This document shows, in pieces, positions 1 through 8,235 of a DNA stretch of 35,640 nucleotides. The translations under genes and the position numbers were made by a program. Numbering within the stretch: the stretch's first letter is position 1; each line of letters opens with the position of its first letter. Where the stretch lies: assembly GCA_003554115.1 (NCBI GenBank), contig PWFE01000114.1, positions 1 to 35,640 on the forward strand. The letters are read 5' to 3'. Origin of the DNA: Haloferacaceae archaeon (GTDB lineage Archaea; Halobacteriota; Halobacteria; Halobacteriales; Haloferacaceae). Under the pieces are notes generated by a model. It had not been told where the DNA came from and ran no database searches. It saw nothing but the letters and a program-made list of their open reading frames with translations.

Positions 1-44
1 CGTCCAGACGTTCGTCATACCACTCACACCCTCCAGTGATTCCA

Positions 45-617
45 ATGAGTAACACACAGTCCCCCGCAAACCCGATGGCATCGATGTTCGAACTCCAGCG
101 ACAGTCGATCAAACAGAGCCACCAGTTCATGCAACAGAGCATGAACGCCCAAAAACAGCTCCCCCGCGTCTGGGAGGACGCAATCGAATCCCAGCGGTCA
201 GTCCAGCAGACCGGTCTCACCACGGGCCGGAGTCTCGCCAAAGGAATGGTCGAGATGATGCAGGCGTCAGTACCGAGCGAACAGCCGTACGTCGAGGACG
301 ACACCGACGCCGAAGAGAGCCAACACGCCGCCTTCGAGAGCCTCCACCAGGCGCTCGACGACCAGTTCGAGGCGGTCGAAGAGATCAGCGACCAGTCCTG
401 GGAGGCGCTCGAAAGCCAGCTCGAAGAAAACACCGACACCTTCGTCGAGTTCGTCGACCAGTCGAGTGCGTTTACTGACGAGTCGGTCACCGCCTTCGTC
501 GAGTCGCTCGAAGACGTCCAGTCGGATGTCGAGGACATGGAGTTCGGCGTCGAAGCCGACGCTGAGATCGGCACCACCCGAATGGACACCGAGGTCGACG
601 ACGAAGAGATGGCCTAA
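45..617 (+). CDS. phaP: PHA granule phasin-like protein (PhaP-like)
   Basis: Small, very acidic protein of 190 residues. It has a Met/Gln-rich amphipathic N-terminal part (about residues 10-70) and a Glu/Asp-rich helical C-terminal part, with no membrane segment or enzyme motif. It lies 15 bases before phaE and clearly belongs to the phaE-phaC operon. In haloarchaea a phasin that coats polyhydroxyalkanoate granules usually sits at this position, so the name rests on context and composition more than on a motif. A GTG nine bases upstream (36) is in frame, but the ATG at 45 is the more natural start. The 5' end of the operon, where a phaR-type regulator is often found, lies outside the window. 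Confidence 0.7.
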   Translation: MSNTQSPANPMASMFELQRQSIKQSHQFMQQSMNAQKQLPRVWEDAIESQRSVQQTGLTTGRSLAKGMVEMMQASVPSEQPYVEDDTDAEESQHAAFESLHQALDDQFEAVEEISDQSWEALESQLEENTDTFVEFVDQSSAFTDESVTAFVESLEDVQSDVEDMEFGVEADAEIGTTRMDTEVDDEEMA

Positions 618-632
618 TCGCCCGGAGCCGCT

Positions 633-1187
633 ATGTCAGAAACCACCCAGACAGCGACCGGTGAACAGTGGGGTGAGTACGTCGAAGCAATGAACCAGTC
701 GTTCGTCGAGGCGTTCGAACAGAACATGCGGATACAGACGGAGTTTCTCGACTCGTGGCGCGAATCGCTCGAAAACAGTAGCCTCGATGAGACAACCGTC
801 GACGGAATGGCCGGAGCCAGTCGGGCCTACGAGGTCTGGATGGAGGCTGCCGACGCCCAGCAGGAACTCCTCGCCGAGTCGCTTCGCGGCGAGGACATCG
901 AGTTGGAGGCGTTCCGTGATCTCTATGTTACGGCGGCCAACAACGCGTTCAAAGAAGTGATGGGCACCAGCGCCTTCGCCGCCGCAACCGGCCAGACGGT
1001 CGGTGACATGCTGGAGGCCAGCGAGCAGGTCGACCGGATGAACCAGCAGACGCTGCAGTCGGTCGGCTTTGCAACCGAAAGTGATCTCCAAGAGATCGGC
1101 GAGCGACTAATCGAACTCGAACGCCGCCAGCATGCGGTCGAACAGCAACTCGACCACGTTATCGAACTGCTCGAAGACGACTCATGA
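633..1187 (+). CDS. phaE: Class III PHA synthase subunit PhaE
   Basis: 184-residue helical acidic protein. In haloarchaea PhaE is the short partner subunit that forms the active class III PHA synthase with PhaC. The N-terminal half resembles PhaE ([15 protein letters not shown], then FLDSWRESL), and the C-terminus (about 145-180) is a predicted coiled coil rich in Glu, Leu and Arg. Its stop overlaps the start of phaC in an ATGA arrangement, so the two are probably translationally coupled to keep subunit stoichiometry. Identification is firm because of the phaC partner; sequence similarity in this family is low. Confidence 0.85.
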   Translation: MSETTQTATGEQWGEYVEAMNQSFVEAFEQNMRIQTEFLDSWRESLENSSLDETTVDGMAGASRAYEVWMEAADAQQELLAESLRGEDIELEAFRDLYVTAANNAFKEVMGTSAFAAATGQTVGDMLEASEQVDRMNQQTLQSVGFATESDLQEIGERLIELERRQHAVEQQLDHVIELLEDDS

Positions 1188-2689
1188 ACCCGCTTACCGC
1201 AACCGTCGAGGCCCAACAGCGTACGCTGGAGGCAACCACGGAGTATATGCAGCGATTGCCGAAACTCGCCGAACAGGTCGAACGAGTCGCTGATATCGAT
1301 GTCGGGATGACACCGAGTGAAGTCGTCTACACCGAAAACAAGCTCGAACTCCTTCATTACAAACCCGAAGAGGCGGGCATTGAACCCGAGTCGACACACG
1401 ACGTGCCAATTCTGATTGTGTATGCGCTGATCAACAAACCCTACATCCTCGATCTCCAACCCGACAGGAGCGTTGTCCGCCGCCTTTTAGAGGCGGGGTT
1501 CGACGTCTATCTGATCGACTGGGGCGAACCCTCACGGCTGGATGCCTCGCTGACGCTCGAAGATTACGTCACCCGCTATACGGACAACTGTGTCGACGTC
1601 GTCTGCGAGCGCAGCGACCAAGAGTCGATCAACCTGCTGGGCTACTGTATGGGCGGGACGATGGGTGTAATGTACGCCTCGCTGTTTCCCGAGAAAGTCC
1701 GGAATCTCGGCCTGATGGCGGCGGGACTCTGCTTTGACGATACGGGCGGTGTCCTCGAACTCTGGGGCGAAAAGAGCTACTACGACCCACAGACGGTCAC
1801 CAACACCTTCGGCAACGTGCCGGCCGACTTTCTCGATGTCGGCTTCGCGCTGATGGATCCCGTCTCGAACTACGTTAGCAAGTATCTCCGGCTGTACGAC
1901 AACGTTGAGGACGACGAGTTCGTCGAGAACTTCGCCCGGATGGAACGCTGGCTTGCCGAGGGAATCGACGTTGCTGGGGCGACCTACGAGCAGTTCATCG
2001 AGGACATCTATCAGGACAACAAACTCGCCAAAAATGAACTGTCTCTCGGCGACAAGCATGTCGACCTCGGTGAAGTCGATCAACCCATTCTCCAGATCGT
2101 CGGCCACTATGACCACCTCATCCCACCGGAATCAAGCACCGAGTTCAACGACTTGGTGGCAAGCGAGGATGTGACCACGTTCGACGCCAAAACAGGTCAT
2201 ATCGGCCTCTCTGTTTCGTCGAGCTCCCACGATGAGTTGTGGCCCAGCGTGGCCGAGTGGTTCGCCGAGCGATCCGCCGATGCAACGGTAGCAGATGAAA
2301 TGGCAGTCGAAAACACAGAATCGCCCGCGGAGTCATCCGAGCCAACCGGTGATGTCGAACCGCCGGGCGACGCCGAACCCGCCGAGGAGCCAGCCGATGT
2401 CGACGAGCAGGCCGAGATCGGCGACGAGCAGGTCGAAATCGCCGACGAAGTAGCCGACACTGATGAGTCGAACGACACCGACGGCTCGACGTTCTCCAAG
2501 GGTGTCGACTCCTTGGAGTCCGTTCATGGCATCGGCCCACACTACGCCGAACAGCTACGCGGGGCAGGAATTGACGACGTTGCTGGCCTCGCCCAGTCCG
2601 ATGCCGACATGCTGGCCGAAGAGATCGGTGTCTCGGTCGACCGAGCGGCCGAGTGGATCGAGACTGCGGCCGACCACGAGAGTTCGTAG
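1184..2689 (+). CDS. phaC: Class III PHA synthase subunit PhaC with C-terminal HhH domain
   Basis: Alpha/beta-hydrolase-fold polymerase that joins 3-hydroxyacyl-CoA units into polyhydroxyalkanoate at the granule surface. The lipase-like box GYCMGGT places the nucleophile at Cys155. Asp310 (GHYDHLIPP) and His339 (KTGHIG) complete the triad. The catalytic domain ends near residue 365. A roughly 70-residue acidic, Pro/Glu-rich linker follows, then a compact helix-hairpin-helix module (about 438-495, core [19 protein letters not shown]). The extension brings the protein to 501 residues, longer than bacterial class III PhaC (about 355). HhH modules of this type usually mediate nucleic-acid or protein contacts. 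Its role here is unknown. Confidence 0.95.
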   Translation: MNPLTATVEAQQRTLEATTEYMQRLPKLAEQVERVADIDVGMTPSEVVYTENKLELLHYKPEEAGIEPESTHDVPILIVYALINKPYILDLQPDRSVVRRLLEAGFDVYLIDWGEPSRLDASLTLEDYVTRYTDNCVDVVCERSDQESINLLGYCMGGTMGVMYASLFPEKVRNLGLMAAGLCFDDTGGVLELWGEKSYYDPQTVTNTFGNVPADFLDVGFALMDPVSNYVSKYLRLYDNVEDDEFVENFARMERWLAEGIDVAGATYEQFIEDIYQDNKLAKNELSLGDKHVDLGEVDQPILQIVGHYDHLIPPESSTEFNDLVASEDVTTFDAKTGHIGLSVSSSSHDELWPSVAEWFAERSADATVADEMAVENTESPAESSEPTGDVEPPGDAEPAEEPADVDEQAEIGDEQVEIADEVADTDESNDTDGSTFSKGVDSLESVHGIGPHYAEQLRGAGIDDVAGLAQSDADMLAEEIGVSVDRAAEWIETAADHESS

Positions 2690-2889
2690 CCGACCCCCCA
2701 GATTCGAATACTGTCGCTTTTACTGCAACAAGATTTAATGGCGGATTCGACACACCCATACACACGCGGTCGACAGAGGTGTGTCCCCACTCCCTCCATC
2801 GAATCCGACCATGCTCGACGGCCAGCAACTGAGAGCCGGCCTACGGTCGACGCTGACGGACACCCCCACACGACCGCCGTCCCCGTACA
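2690..2889 (+). promoter_or_regulatory. phaC-phaB intergenic region with putative promoter
   Basis: The 200 bases between phaC and phaB contain no convincing gene. An AT-rich box, agatttaatgg (2731-2741), is the only good TATA candidate. If used, transcription would start near 2762 and give phaB a leader of roughly 125 bases. No TATA-like sequence lies 25 bases before the phaB ATG, so a leaderless phaB message is unlikely. phaB could also be read from the phaC operon. Confidence 0.4.
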
Positions 2890-3633
2890 ATGAATCTAGA
2901 CACCCAAACGTGTGTTGTAACCGGTTCCTCTCGCGGCATTGGCAAAGGTATCGCAACCGAACTTGGCGAACACGGCGCGAACGTCGTCGTCAACTACCGC
3001 AGCTCCGAAGGCGAGGCTTACAACGTGGTCGACGAGATCGAATCACGTGGAGGCACCGCGATTGCTGTCCAAGCGGATGTCACCGACGGCACGGCAGTCG
3101 AAGCAATGGCAGACCGGGTCAAAAACGCCTTTGGACCGGCAGACGTGCTTGTTAACAATGCTGGCATCACGATCGACAAAACGTTCGAACACATGACCCG
3201 TGAGGACTGGGATCAGGTAATGGATGTCAATCTCGGCGGCGTCTACAACTGCACCAACGCCTTTTTCGGGGATCTGCAGGCTGCCGACGAGGGTCGATTG
3301 ATCAACATTTCGAGTGTCGTCGGCCAGCAGGGTAATTATGGACAGGCTAACTATGCGGCTACGAAAAGTGGACTGTTCGGCTTCACGCGGACAGTTGCAT
3401 TAGAGTTAGCCGACAGCGGGACGACCGCCAACTGTGTCTCACCGGGCTTTGTCAAAACCGATATGCTCGAAAAGGTCCCCGACCGGGTTCAATCAAAAAT
3501 CCGCAACCGCATCCCGCTGGATCGGTTTGCGGATGTCGACGACGTCGCCGGACTCGTGCGGTTTTTGGCCAGCGAGGATTCGAGCTATATGACCGGCCAG
3601 GTGTTCGGTGTTAACGGCGGAATGGAGTGGTGA
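2890..3633 (+). CDS. phaB: Acetoacetyl-CoA reductase (PhaB/FabG-type SDR)
   Basis: 247-residue short-chain dehydrogenase. The Rossmann dinucleotide motif TGSSRGIG is at 11-18, NNAG at 89-92, the structural Asn in MDVNLGG (Asn114), and the catalytic Ser141/Ser142, Tyr155 and Lys159 (YAATK). The C-terminus has the family ending GQVFGVNGGMEW. It reduces 3-ketoacyl-CoA to 3-hydroxyacyl-CoA, the monomer used by PhaC/PhaE, and Arg15 after the first glycine fits NADPH preference. Close relatives annotated FabG have the same fold; the position directly after phaC supports the PhaB role. Confidence 0.9.
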   Translation: MNLDTQTCVVTGSSRGIGKGIATELGEHGANVVVNYRSSEGEAYNVVDEIESRGGTAIAVQADVTDGTAVEAMADRVKNAFGPADVLVNNAGITIDKTFEHMTREDWDQVMDVNLGGVYNCTNAFFGDLQAADEGRLINISSVVGQQGNYGQANYAATKSGLFGFTRTVALELADSGTTANCVSPGFVKTDMLEKVPDRVQSKIRNRIPLDRFADVDDVAGLVRFLASEDSSYMTGQVFGVNGGMEW

Positions 3634-3671
3634 GGCAACGATACAAATAGTTCGCCGTCGTACTGGCTTGT

Positions 3672-3959
3672 ATGCCATCCGTTACCGTCGACCTCGATTC
3701 GGAGACCCACGCATGGCTCGCCGAACGCGCCCGCAAACACGACCGACCGATCCCAGCCGAACTCGAAGCACTCCTCACTGCGGTTCGGATCGCTCCTGAC
3801 AACCGGACGCCGCTGCCTGTTGGCGTGTACACTGACGAGCCACCGTACGCCGAGCGCATCGAACGCGAAGGGTCGACCGGCGAAGATCCGGATCTGCCGG
3901 TCGGTGTGTTCGATGAGTCGACCGAAACCGAAGACGCATCCGAGCGAAAAGCGACCTAA
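3672..3959 (+). CDS. Small ribbon-helix-helix-like protein with LPVGV repeat
   Basis: 95-residue protein of no recognised function. The N-terminus (PSVTVDLDSETHAWLAERARKH) has the strand-plus-two-helices pattern of ribbon-helix-helix DNA-binding proteins. The C-terminal part is acidic and carries a repeated motif: LPVGVYTDEPPY near residue 53 and LPVGVFDESTE near 76. A box atacaaatag at 3641-3650 lies 22-31 bases before the ATG, the right place for a leaderless haloarchaeal promoter. It could be an antitoxin-like or transcriptional protein, but no toxin gene is adjacent. Confidence 0.6.
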   Translation: MPSVTVDLDSETHAWLAERARKHDRPIPAELEALLTAVRIAPDNRTPLPVGVYTDEPPYAERIEREGSTGEDPDLPVGVFDESTETEDASERKAT

Positions 3960-3998
3960 AGCCGGTATCTTCTTGTGTGCAACAGCCCATAATCCGGT

Positions 3999-4238
3999 AT
4001 GTCAAGTGGGGCCTTTGGCGGCGATCTAACACTCACCTCGGCCGACCACCGTATTCTACAGTATCTCGCCGATGGGGCCGATTATCCCGCGTTGATCGCC
4101 TCGAACACGGGCCTCCACATCCCGCTTGTCGAACGACGCTGCAAGCGGCTCGAAACCCTTGGGCTCATTGAGCCGGCCAGCAGCGAAGTTATTTATCGAC
4201 TCACTGATCGCGGTCGACAGTTGGCCGAGTCGCCGTAG
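3999..4238 (+). CDS. Small winged-helix DNA-binding protein
   Basis: 79 residues forming one winged helix-turn-helix: LTSADHRILQYLADGADYPALIASNTGLHIPLVERRCKRLETLGLIEP is the helix 1-3 block and EVIYRLTDRGRQLAES is the wing and last helix. Such single-domain MarR/PhiH-like proteins are common haloarchaeal transcription factors. The target is unknown. It ends one base before a convergent minus-strand gene. Confidence 0.75.
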   Translation: MSSGAFGGDLTLTSADHRILQYLADGADYPALIASNTGLHIPLVERRCKRLETLGLIEPASSEVIYRLTDRGRQLAESP

Positions 4239-4239
4239 C

Positions 4240-4446
4240 TCAGTGTCGGCGTGGATCGTCCGAGACACCCCAGAGCACGCGGTAGGCCACATATCCGATT
4301 ACAATCGCGAACAGTGCCAGCCCAACGGTTTCTGCCAGCCGTACGGTCGCCCACATGAGTCGGGTGAGCCATTGGATCGTGACGAACCCACCGTAGATGA
4401 CCGCGGCGACCGCCAGCCCAGCCACCAGTGCGCGGAGGCGTTCCAT
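4240..4446 (-). CDS. Small membrane protein, function unknown
   Basis: 68 residues with two hydrophobic stretches (about 5-24 and 40-58), so probably a two-pass membrane protein with a short basic C-terminal tail. No family recognised. Convergent with the winged-helix gene and about 40 bases downstream of the ABC permease stop on the same strand, so it may be the last cistron of the exporter operon. Confidence 0.55.
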   Translation of the reverse strand: MERLRALVAGLAVAAVIYGGFVTIQWLTRLMWATVRLAETVGLALFAIVIGYVAYRVLWGVSDDPRRH

Positions 4447-4486
4447 ACGTTCTTGATCGAGTCGTAGCCAAAAAAGCGATGTCGGT

Positions 4487-5296
4487 TCAGTCGGTCAGTC
4501 CGTAGCCGCGTTTGAACAGGGCGATGTCGACTGCAATTACGACCCCCGTTGCAGTCGACAACACACCCAGTGAGATGAGTGGGTCGACCTCCGCAACACC
4601 CAAAAAGCCGTAGCGGACACCGTTGACCATGTACACCATCGGATTGAGCAACGAGATATCCCGGAGTAGTGGCGTCAGATCGTTCAGCGAGTAGAACACC
4701 GCCCCAAAGAACACCAGCGGGCGGAGCAGAAACTGGTTCATCATCGTCAAATCGTCGAAATCATCCGCCACGAGCCCACCGACGATGCCTAGACTCGAAA
4801 ACAGCAGCGTGATAACGAGTATGAAGGCGATCAAGAACAGTGGCTCCTCGACCGGTACAGGCTGGTAGAGCCCACTGATAATCCCGAAGCCCAACACCGC
4901 GATAAGCGTGCCAACGAGCACGCCGCGCAACGCCGACGAGAGCAGATACGCCAACACCATCTGAGTGTACGACAGCGGCGAGGTCAGTGTTTCGTCGATA
5001 TACTCGTTCCAGCGGCCGTGAAAAATCGAAAACGAGGCGTTCTCAAAAGCGTTCGAAACAGCCCCAAGCACGACGAGGCCGGGCAGAATGAACAGGATGT
5101 ACGGAACGCCGATGATCTCGCCGACCCGCGTGCCGAGGACGACACCGAACACTGAAAAGTAGAGCACGTTCGTAATAAACGGCGGAATGAACGTGTTTTT
5201 CGGCCGGCGCACGTACCGCAGAATCTCGCGTTTGACCAGCGTATAAAAGCCAGTCGGAACGCCAATCGAAGCGGCCGCACGGTCGACGACGCTCAC
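4487..5296 (-). CDS. ABC-2 type exporter permease
   Basis: 269-residue integral membrane protein with six predicted helices. The ABC-2 family signature NPMVYMVNGVRYGFLG lies near residues 215-230, and an amphipathic N-terminal segment (YTLVKREILRYVRRPK) precedes the first helix. It overlaps the ATPase gene by four bases (ATGA) and forms the membrane half of a DrrAB/NodIJ-type exporter. Substrate cannot be read from the sequence. The linked ArsR-type regulator suggests a toxic ion or compound, which is inference. Confidence 0.9.
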   Translation of the reverse strand: MSVVDRAAASIGVPTGFYTLVKREILRYVRRPKNTFIPPFITNVLYFSVFGVVLGTRVGEIIGVPYILFILPGLVVLGAVSNAFENASFSIFHGRWNEYIDETLTSPLSYTQMVLAYLLSSALRGVLVGTLIAVLGFGIISGLYQPVPVEEPLFLIAFILVITLLFSSLGIVGGLVADDFDDLTMMNQFLLRPLVFFGAVFYSLNDLTPLLRDISLLNPMVYMVNGVRYGFLGVAEVDPLISLGVLSTATGVVIAVDIALFKRGYGLTD

Positions 5297-6324
5297 TGTC
5301 GACCTCCATCAGGGACGACCTGCGGTCGGTCAGCCGGTTGCTCGGAATCGTCTTGATCGCCTGAATCAGTAGTGCGCTCTTCGGGCGTCGCAGCCGGTTC
5401 GTCGGTTCTGGTCATCTCGACGAAGATCTCTTCGAGCGATGTCCGTGCGATTTCGAGGTCGACGATCTCCAAGCCGGCTCGATCAAGCTCGCGAACAAGC
5501 TCCGGAGCAACGAGGCCACCTTCGCGGGCGGTGACTTCGAGTTGGTGGCCATCGAGGTCGACTGTGTCGATGCGAGAATCGCCAGCCAACAGATCTGGCG
5601 TCGTCGCTGGCGGATCGCGAAGTTCGACGAGAATTCGATCCGCACCGCGGCCTTTGAGTTCATCAGGCGTTGCAACTGCCCGGACACGTCCGGAATCAAG
5701 AATCGCAACCTGATCACAGAGCCGTTCGGCCTCCTCAATGTAGTGAGTAGTCAGAAGAATCGTCGTTCCCTGTTCGTTGAGTTCGGTGACGAGCTCCCAC
5801 AGATCCCGGCGGAGTTGGACGTCGACGCCCGCACTCGGCTCGTCGAGAATCAGCAGATCCGGATCGGTAATGAGCGCACGAGCAAGCAGGAATCGGCGTT
5901 TCATCCCACCGGAAAGCCAGTCGAATCTGGTATCGCGCTTATCGTAAATGCCCACCTTCTTCAGTACCTCGTCGGCACGCTCGCGAGCTTCGTGAGCTGG
6001 AATCCCGTGGTAGCCGGCTTTGTGTTCGAGCACCTCTCGGATGGGGAAAAAGCGGTCGACGTTGAACTCTTGGGGAGCCAAGCCAATCGCGTTTCTGGCC
6101 TGTTGGTAGTCGGCTTCGACATCGTGCCCGAAGACGCGAGCAGTGCCGCCGGATCGTCTGACCAGCCCGACGAGAATATTGATAAACGTCGTTTTGCCCG
6201 CGCCGTTGGGGCCAAGCAGCCCGAAAAAGCTGCCTTCAGGAACGGTCAACGAGACGCCGTCCAAGGCGGTTACGTTTTTGTACTCCTTTCGTAGGTCGGT
6301 GATTTCGAGGGCGGGTTGGCTCAT
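5293..6324 (-). CDS. ABC-2 type exporter ATP-binding protein
   Basis: 343 residues. Walker A GPNGAGKT is at 38-45, the Q-loop Gln at 85, the signature LSGG at 137-140, Walker B LLILDEP at 157-163 and the switch His at 194 (TTHYIEE). All catalytic positions are intact. The C-terminal 100 residues form the regulatory extension seen in DrrA/NatA-like proteins and end in an acidic, Gln-rich haloarchaeal tail. It powers the permease encoded next. Its start overlaps the end of the upstream ArsR gene by four bases, so the three genes form one transcript. Confidence 0.92.
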   Translation of the reverse strand: MSQPALEITDLRKEYKNVTALDGVSLTVPEGSFFGLLGPNGAGKTTFINILVGLVRRSGGTARVFGHDVEADYQQARNAIGLAPQEFNVDRFFPIREVLEHKAGYHGIPAHEARERADEVLKKVGIYDKRDTRFDWLSGGMKRRFLLARALITDPDLLILDEPSAGVDVQLRRDLWELVTELNEQGTTILLTTHYIEEAERLCDQVAILDSGRVRAVATPDELKGRGADRILVELRDPPATTPDLLAGDSRIDTVDLDGHQLEVTAREGGLVAPELVRELDRAGLEIVDLEIARTSLEEIFVEMTRTDEPAATPEERTTDSGDQDDSEQPADRPQVVPDGGRQ

Positions 6325-6716
6325 TCAGTCGCCTCCAGACGACCCTCAATGTCGACGGCGTGCTCGATGAGATCGAACACGGCCCGGTCGGCCACGCTGT
6401 AGTAGGTCCATCTGCCATCGTTGCGGGTCCTCACAAGCCCTGAGTCGGTGAGACACCGCAAATGGGTAGCGACAGTAGACTGAGGCGCGTTCAGTGCGGT
6501 CTGGAGTTCACAGACACAGCACTCGCCGTCCCGAAGTGCTAACAACAGCCGGATGCGCTGTACGTTCGAGAGTGCTTTATAAACACAAACCACTCGTTCA
6601 GCAGTCTCAGGGTCACCTGCCCGTTCGCGCAGCCCGTCGACTACTGCGTTCGGATCATCGTAGAGCCGACTCAGCGAGTCCGGAAGCTCGCTAGTCGACC
6701 CGGTTGAATCACTCAT
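6321..6716 (-). CDS. ArsR/SmtB-family repressor with CxC metal-sensor motif
   Basis: 131-residue winged helix-turn-helix protein. Helices run from about 41 to 95, with the recognition region APQSTVATHLRCLTDSGLV and the wing NDGRWTYYSV. The sequence GECCVCELQ places Cys67-Val-Cys69 exactly where ArsR has ELCVCDLC, the As(III)/Sb(III) site. The third ArsR cysteine is Gln72 here, although Cys66 and Cys44 are close. This suggests thiol-based sensing of a soft metal or metalloid. It is the first gene of the exporter operon, and a palindrome covers its own start codon, so autorepression is expected. Confidence 0.85.
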   Translation of the reverse strand: MSDSTGSTSELPDSLSRLYDDPNAVVDGLRERAGDPETAERVVCVYKALSNVQRIRLLLALRDGECCVCELQTALNAPQSTVATHLRCLTDSGLVRTRNDGRWTYYSVADRAVFDLIEHAVDIEGRLEATE

Positions 6717-6735
6717 ATCGTAATTCTACGATATG
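6714..6735. promoter_or_regulatory. Operator-like palindrome on the arsR start codon
   Basis: Perfect 9-base inverted repeat: CATATCGTA at 6714-6722 and TACGATATG at 6727-6735, separated by ATTC. The left arm contains the ArsR start codon (minus strand). Haloarchaeal leaderless transcripts begin at or near the ATG, so a repressor bound here would block initiation. A box A candidate on the minus strand (ctttagg, 6745-6751) lies just upstream. Size and symmetry match ArsR/SmtB operators. Confidence 0.7.
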
Positions 6736-6945
6736 GACGGCCGCCTAAAGTCTAAACGGTTCGGCGAGCTTAGTTGAGTCGTCTGTGGCCGTCTTGAGGT
6801 CTTCGGGAGAGTCATGTTCGACAAACGGGCGATAGATTCGACTGGCGTCGTGAGTAATTGAGACTTACTCAACGAGTAGCCACCAGCGACGACAGGCGTA
6901 TCAACGAAGGGGAAGACAGTTATCGCCGCCGCCCAGTGAACCCAT

Positions 6946-8235
6946 ATGAGTATTCTCGCCACCGCACGGGCGGTTATCGAAGCAGAACCGGTCTGTGATA
7001 GCTGTCTTGGGCGGGTGTTTGCCGACCGGAGCTTCGGCCTCTCGAACGCCGAGCGGGGCCGTGGGCTCCGAATCGCGGTCGCACTCGACGATGACGAACC
7101 TGACAAACCTGTCGACTCCGCCGAGTGTTGGGTCTGTGAGGGCGAATGCGGTCGCTTCGACGAGTGGGCCGAACAGGCAGTCGACGCACTGGGAGAGCCG
7201 GCCCCGGAGTTCGAGACCTATCAGGTCGGCACGAAAACCCCGCCGCTGATCGAAGAAAACGACGAGTTGCTTCGGCTAGACGCCGGACTCTCTGAAGACG
7301 CCGGCGAGTTATTTAAATCGAACATGAACCGCGAGGTCGGCAAACGGATCGGCCGCCAAACCGGGACTGACGTTGAGTTCGGTCGGCCGGACGTCCAGAT
7401 CACACTCGATATCGAGAACGACCGCGTCGAGGCGAAGCTCAACTCTGCATTTGTTTACGGTCGCTACCGGAAGCTCGAACGCGACATTCCACAGACTGAG
7501 TGGCCTTGTCGGGAGTGCCACGGCAGTGGCTACAAGGGGAAGTTAGCCTGTGACTACTGCGATGGAACGGGGTATCTGTATCCCGAGAGCATCGAGCAGT
7601 TGACCGCACCAGTTGTCATGGACGTGATGGACGGCACCGAAGCCACCTTCCACGGCGCGGGTCGTGAAGACGTCGACGCCCGGATGCTGGGTACGGGTCG
7701 GCCCTTCGTCATCGAGATCGAAGAGCCCCACCGCCGCCGAATCGATACCGAGCGACTACAAGGAGATATTAACGCCTTCGCGGAGGGGAAAGTCGAAGTC
7801 GAAGGGTTGCGGCTGGCCGACTATGAGATGGTCGAACGCGTCAAAGAGTTGGACGCCTCGAAAACGTATCGCGCGTTCGTGGAGTTCGAGGACGAGGTGA
7901 GCAACGAGCAGTTACAAACAGCCATCGAGGCGTTGGACGGCGCGAGAATCGAACAGTACACCCCAGAGCGCGTCGACCACCGGCGGGCGGGACTCACCCG
8001 CATTCGAGATGTCCTTTCTGCAGATGCGAAACTCGAAGACGCTCGCCATGCAGTAGTCGAGATCCACGGCGAAGGCGGGCTCTATATAAAAGAGCTCATC
8101 TCGGGAGACAACGACCGCACTGAGCCGAGCCTCGCCGGCCTGTTGAGTGTGGGCGCAGTTGTCACTGATCTTGACGTGTTGGCCGTTGAGGGCGTCGACG
8201 AACCGTTCGAGCGCGAGGAATACTTTATACAGTAA
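6946..8235 (+). CDS. pus10: tRNA pseudouridine synthase Pus10
   Basis: 429-residue archaeal Pus10, which makes pseudouridine 54 and 55 in the tRNA T-loop. The N-terminal zinc cluster is built from CDSCLGR (17-23) and CWVCEGECG (61-69). A THUMP-like region follows, and the catalytic motif GREDVDARMLG (239-249) contains the nucleophilic Asp (Asp244 by alignment from memory). Between them sits a second Cys module, CRECHGSG (188-195) and CDYCDGTG (202-209), that reads like two DnaJ-type CxxCxGxG zinc motifs. The stop overlaps the rnhB start by one base (TAATG). Confidence 0.95.
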   Translation: MSILATARAVIEAEPVCDSCLGRVFADRSFGLSNAERGRGLRIAVALDDDEPDKPVDSAECWVCEGECGRFDEWAEQAVDALGEPAPEFETYQVGTKTPPLIEENDELLRLDAGLSEDAGELFKSNMNREVGKRIGRQTGTDVEFGRPDVQITLDIENDRVEAKLNSAFVYGRYRKLERDIPQTEWPCRECHGSGYKGKLACDYCDGTGYLYPESIEQLTAPVVMDVMDGTEATFHGAGREDVDARMLGTGRPFVIEIEEPHRRRIDTERLQGDINAFAEGKVEVEGLRLADYEMVERVKELDASKTYRAFVEFEDEVSNEQLQTAIEALDGARIEQYTPERVDHRRAGLTRIRDVLSADAKLEDARHAVVEIHGEGGLYIKELISGDNDRTEPSLAGLLSVGAVVTDLDVLAVEGVDEPFEREEYFIQ

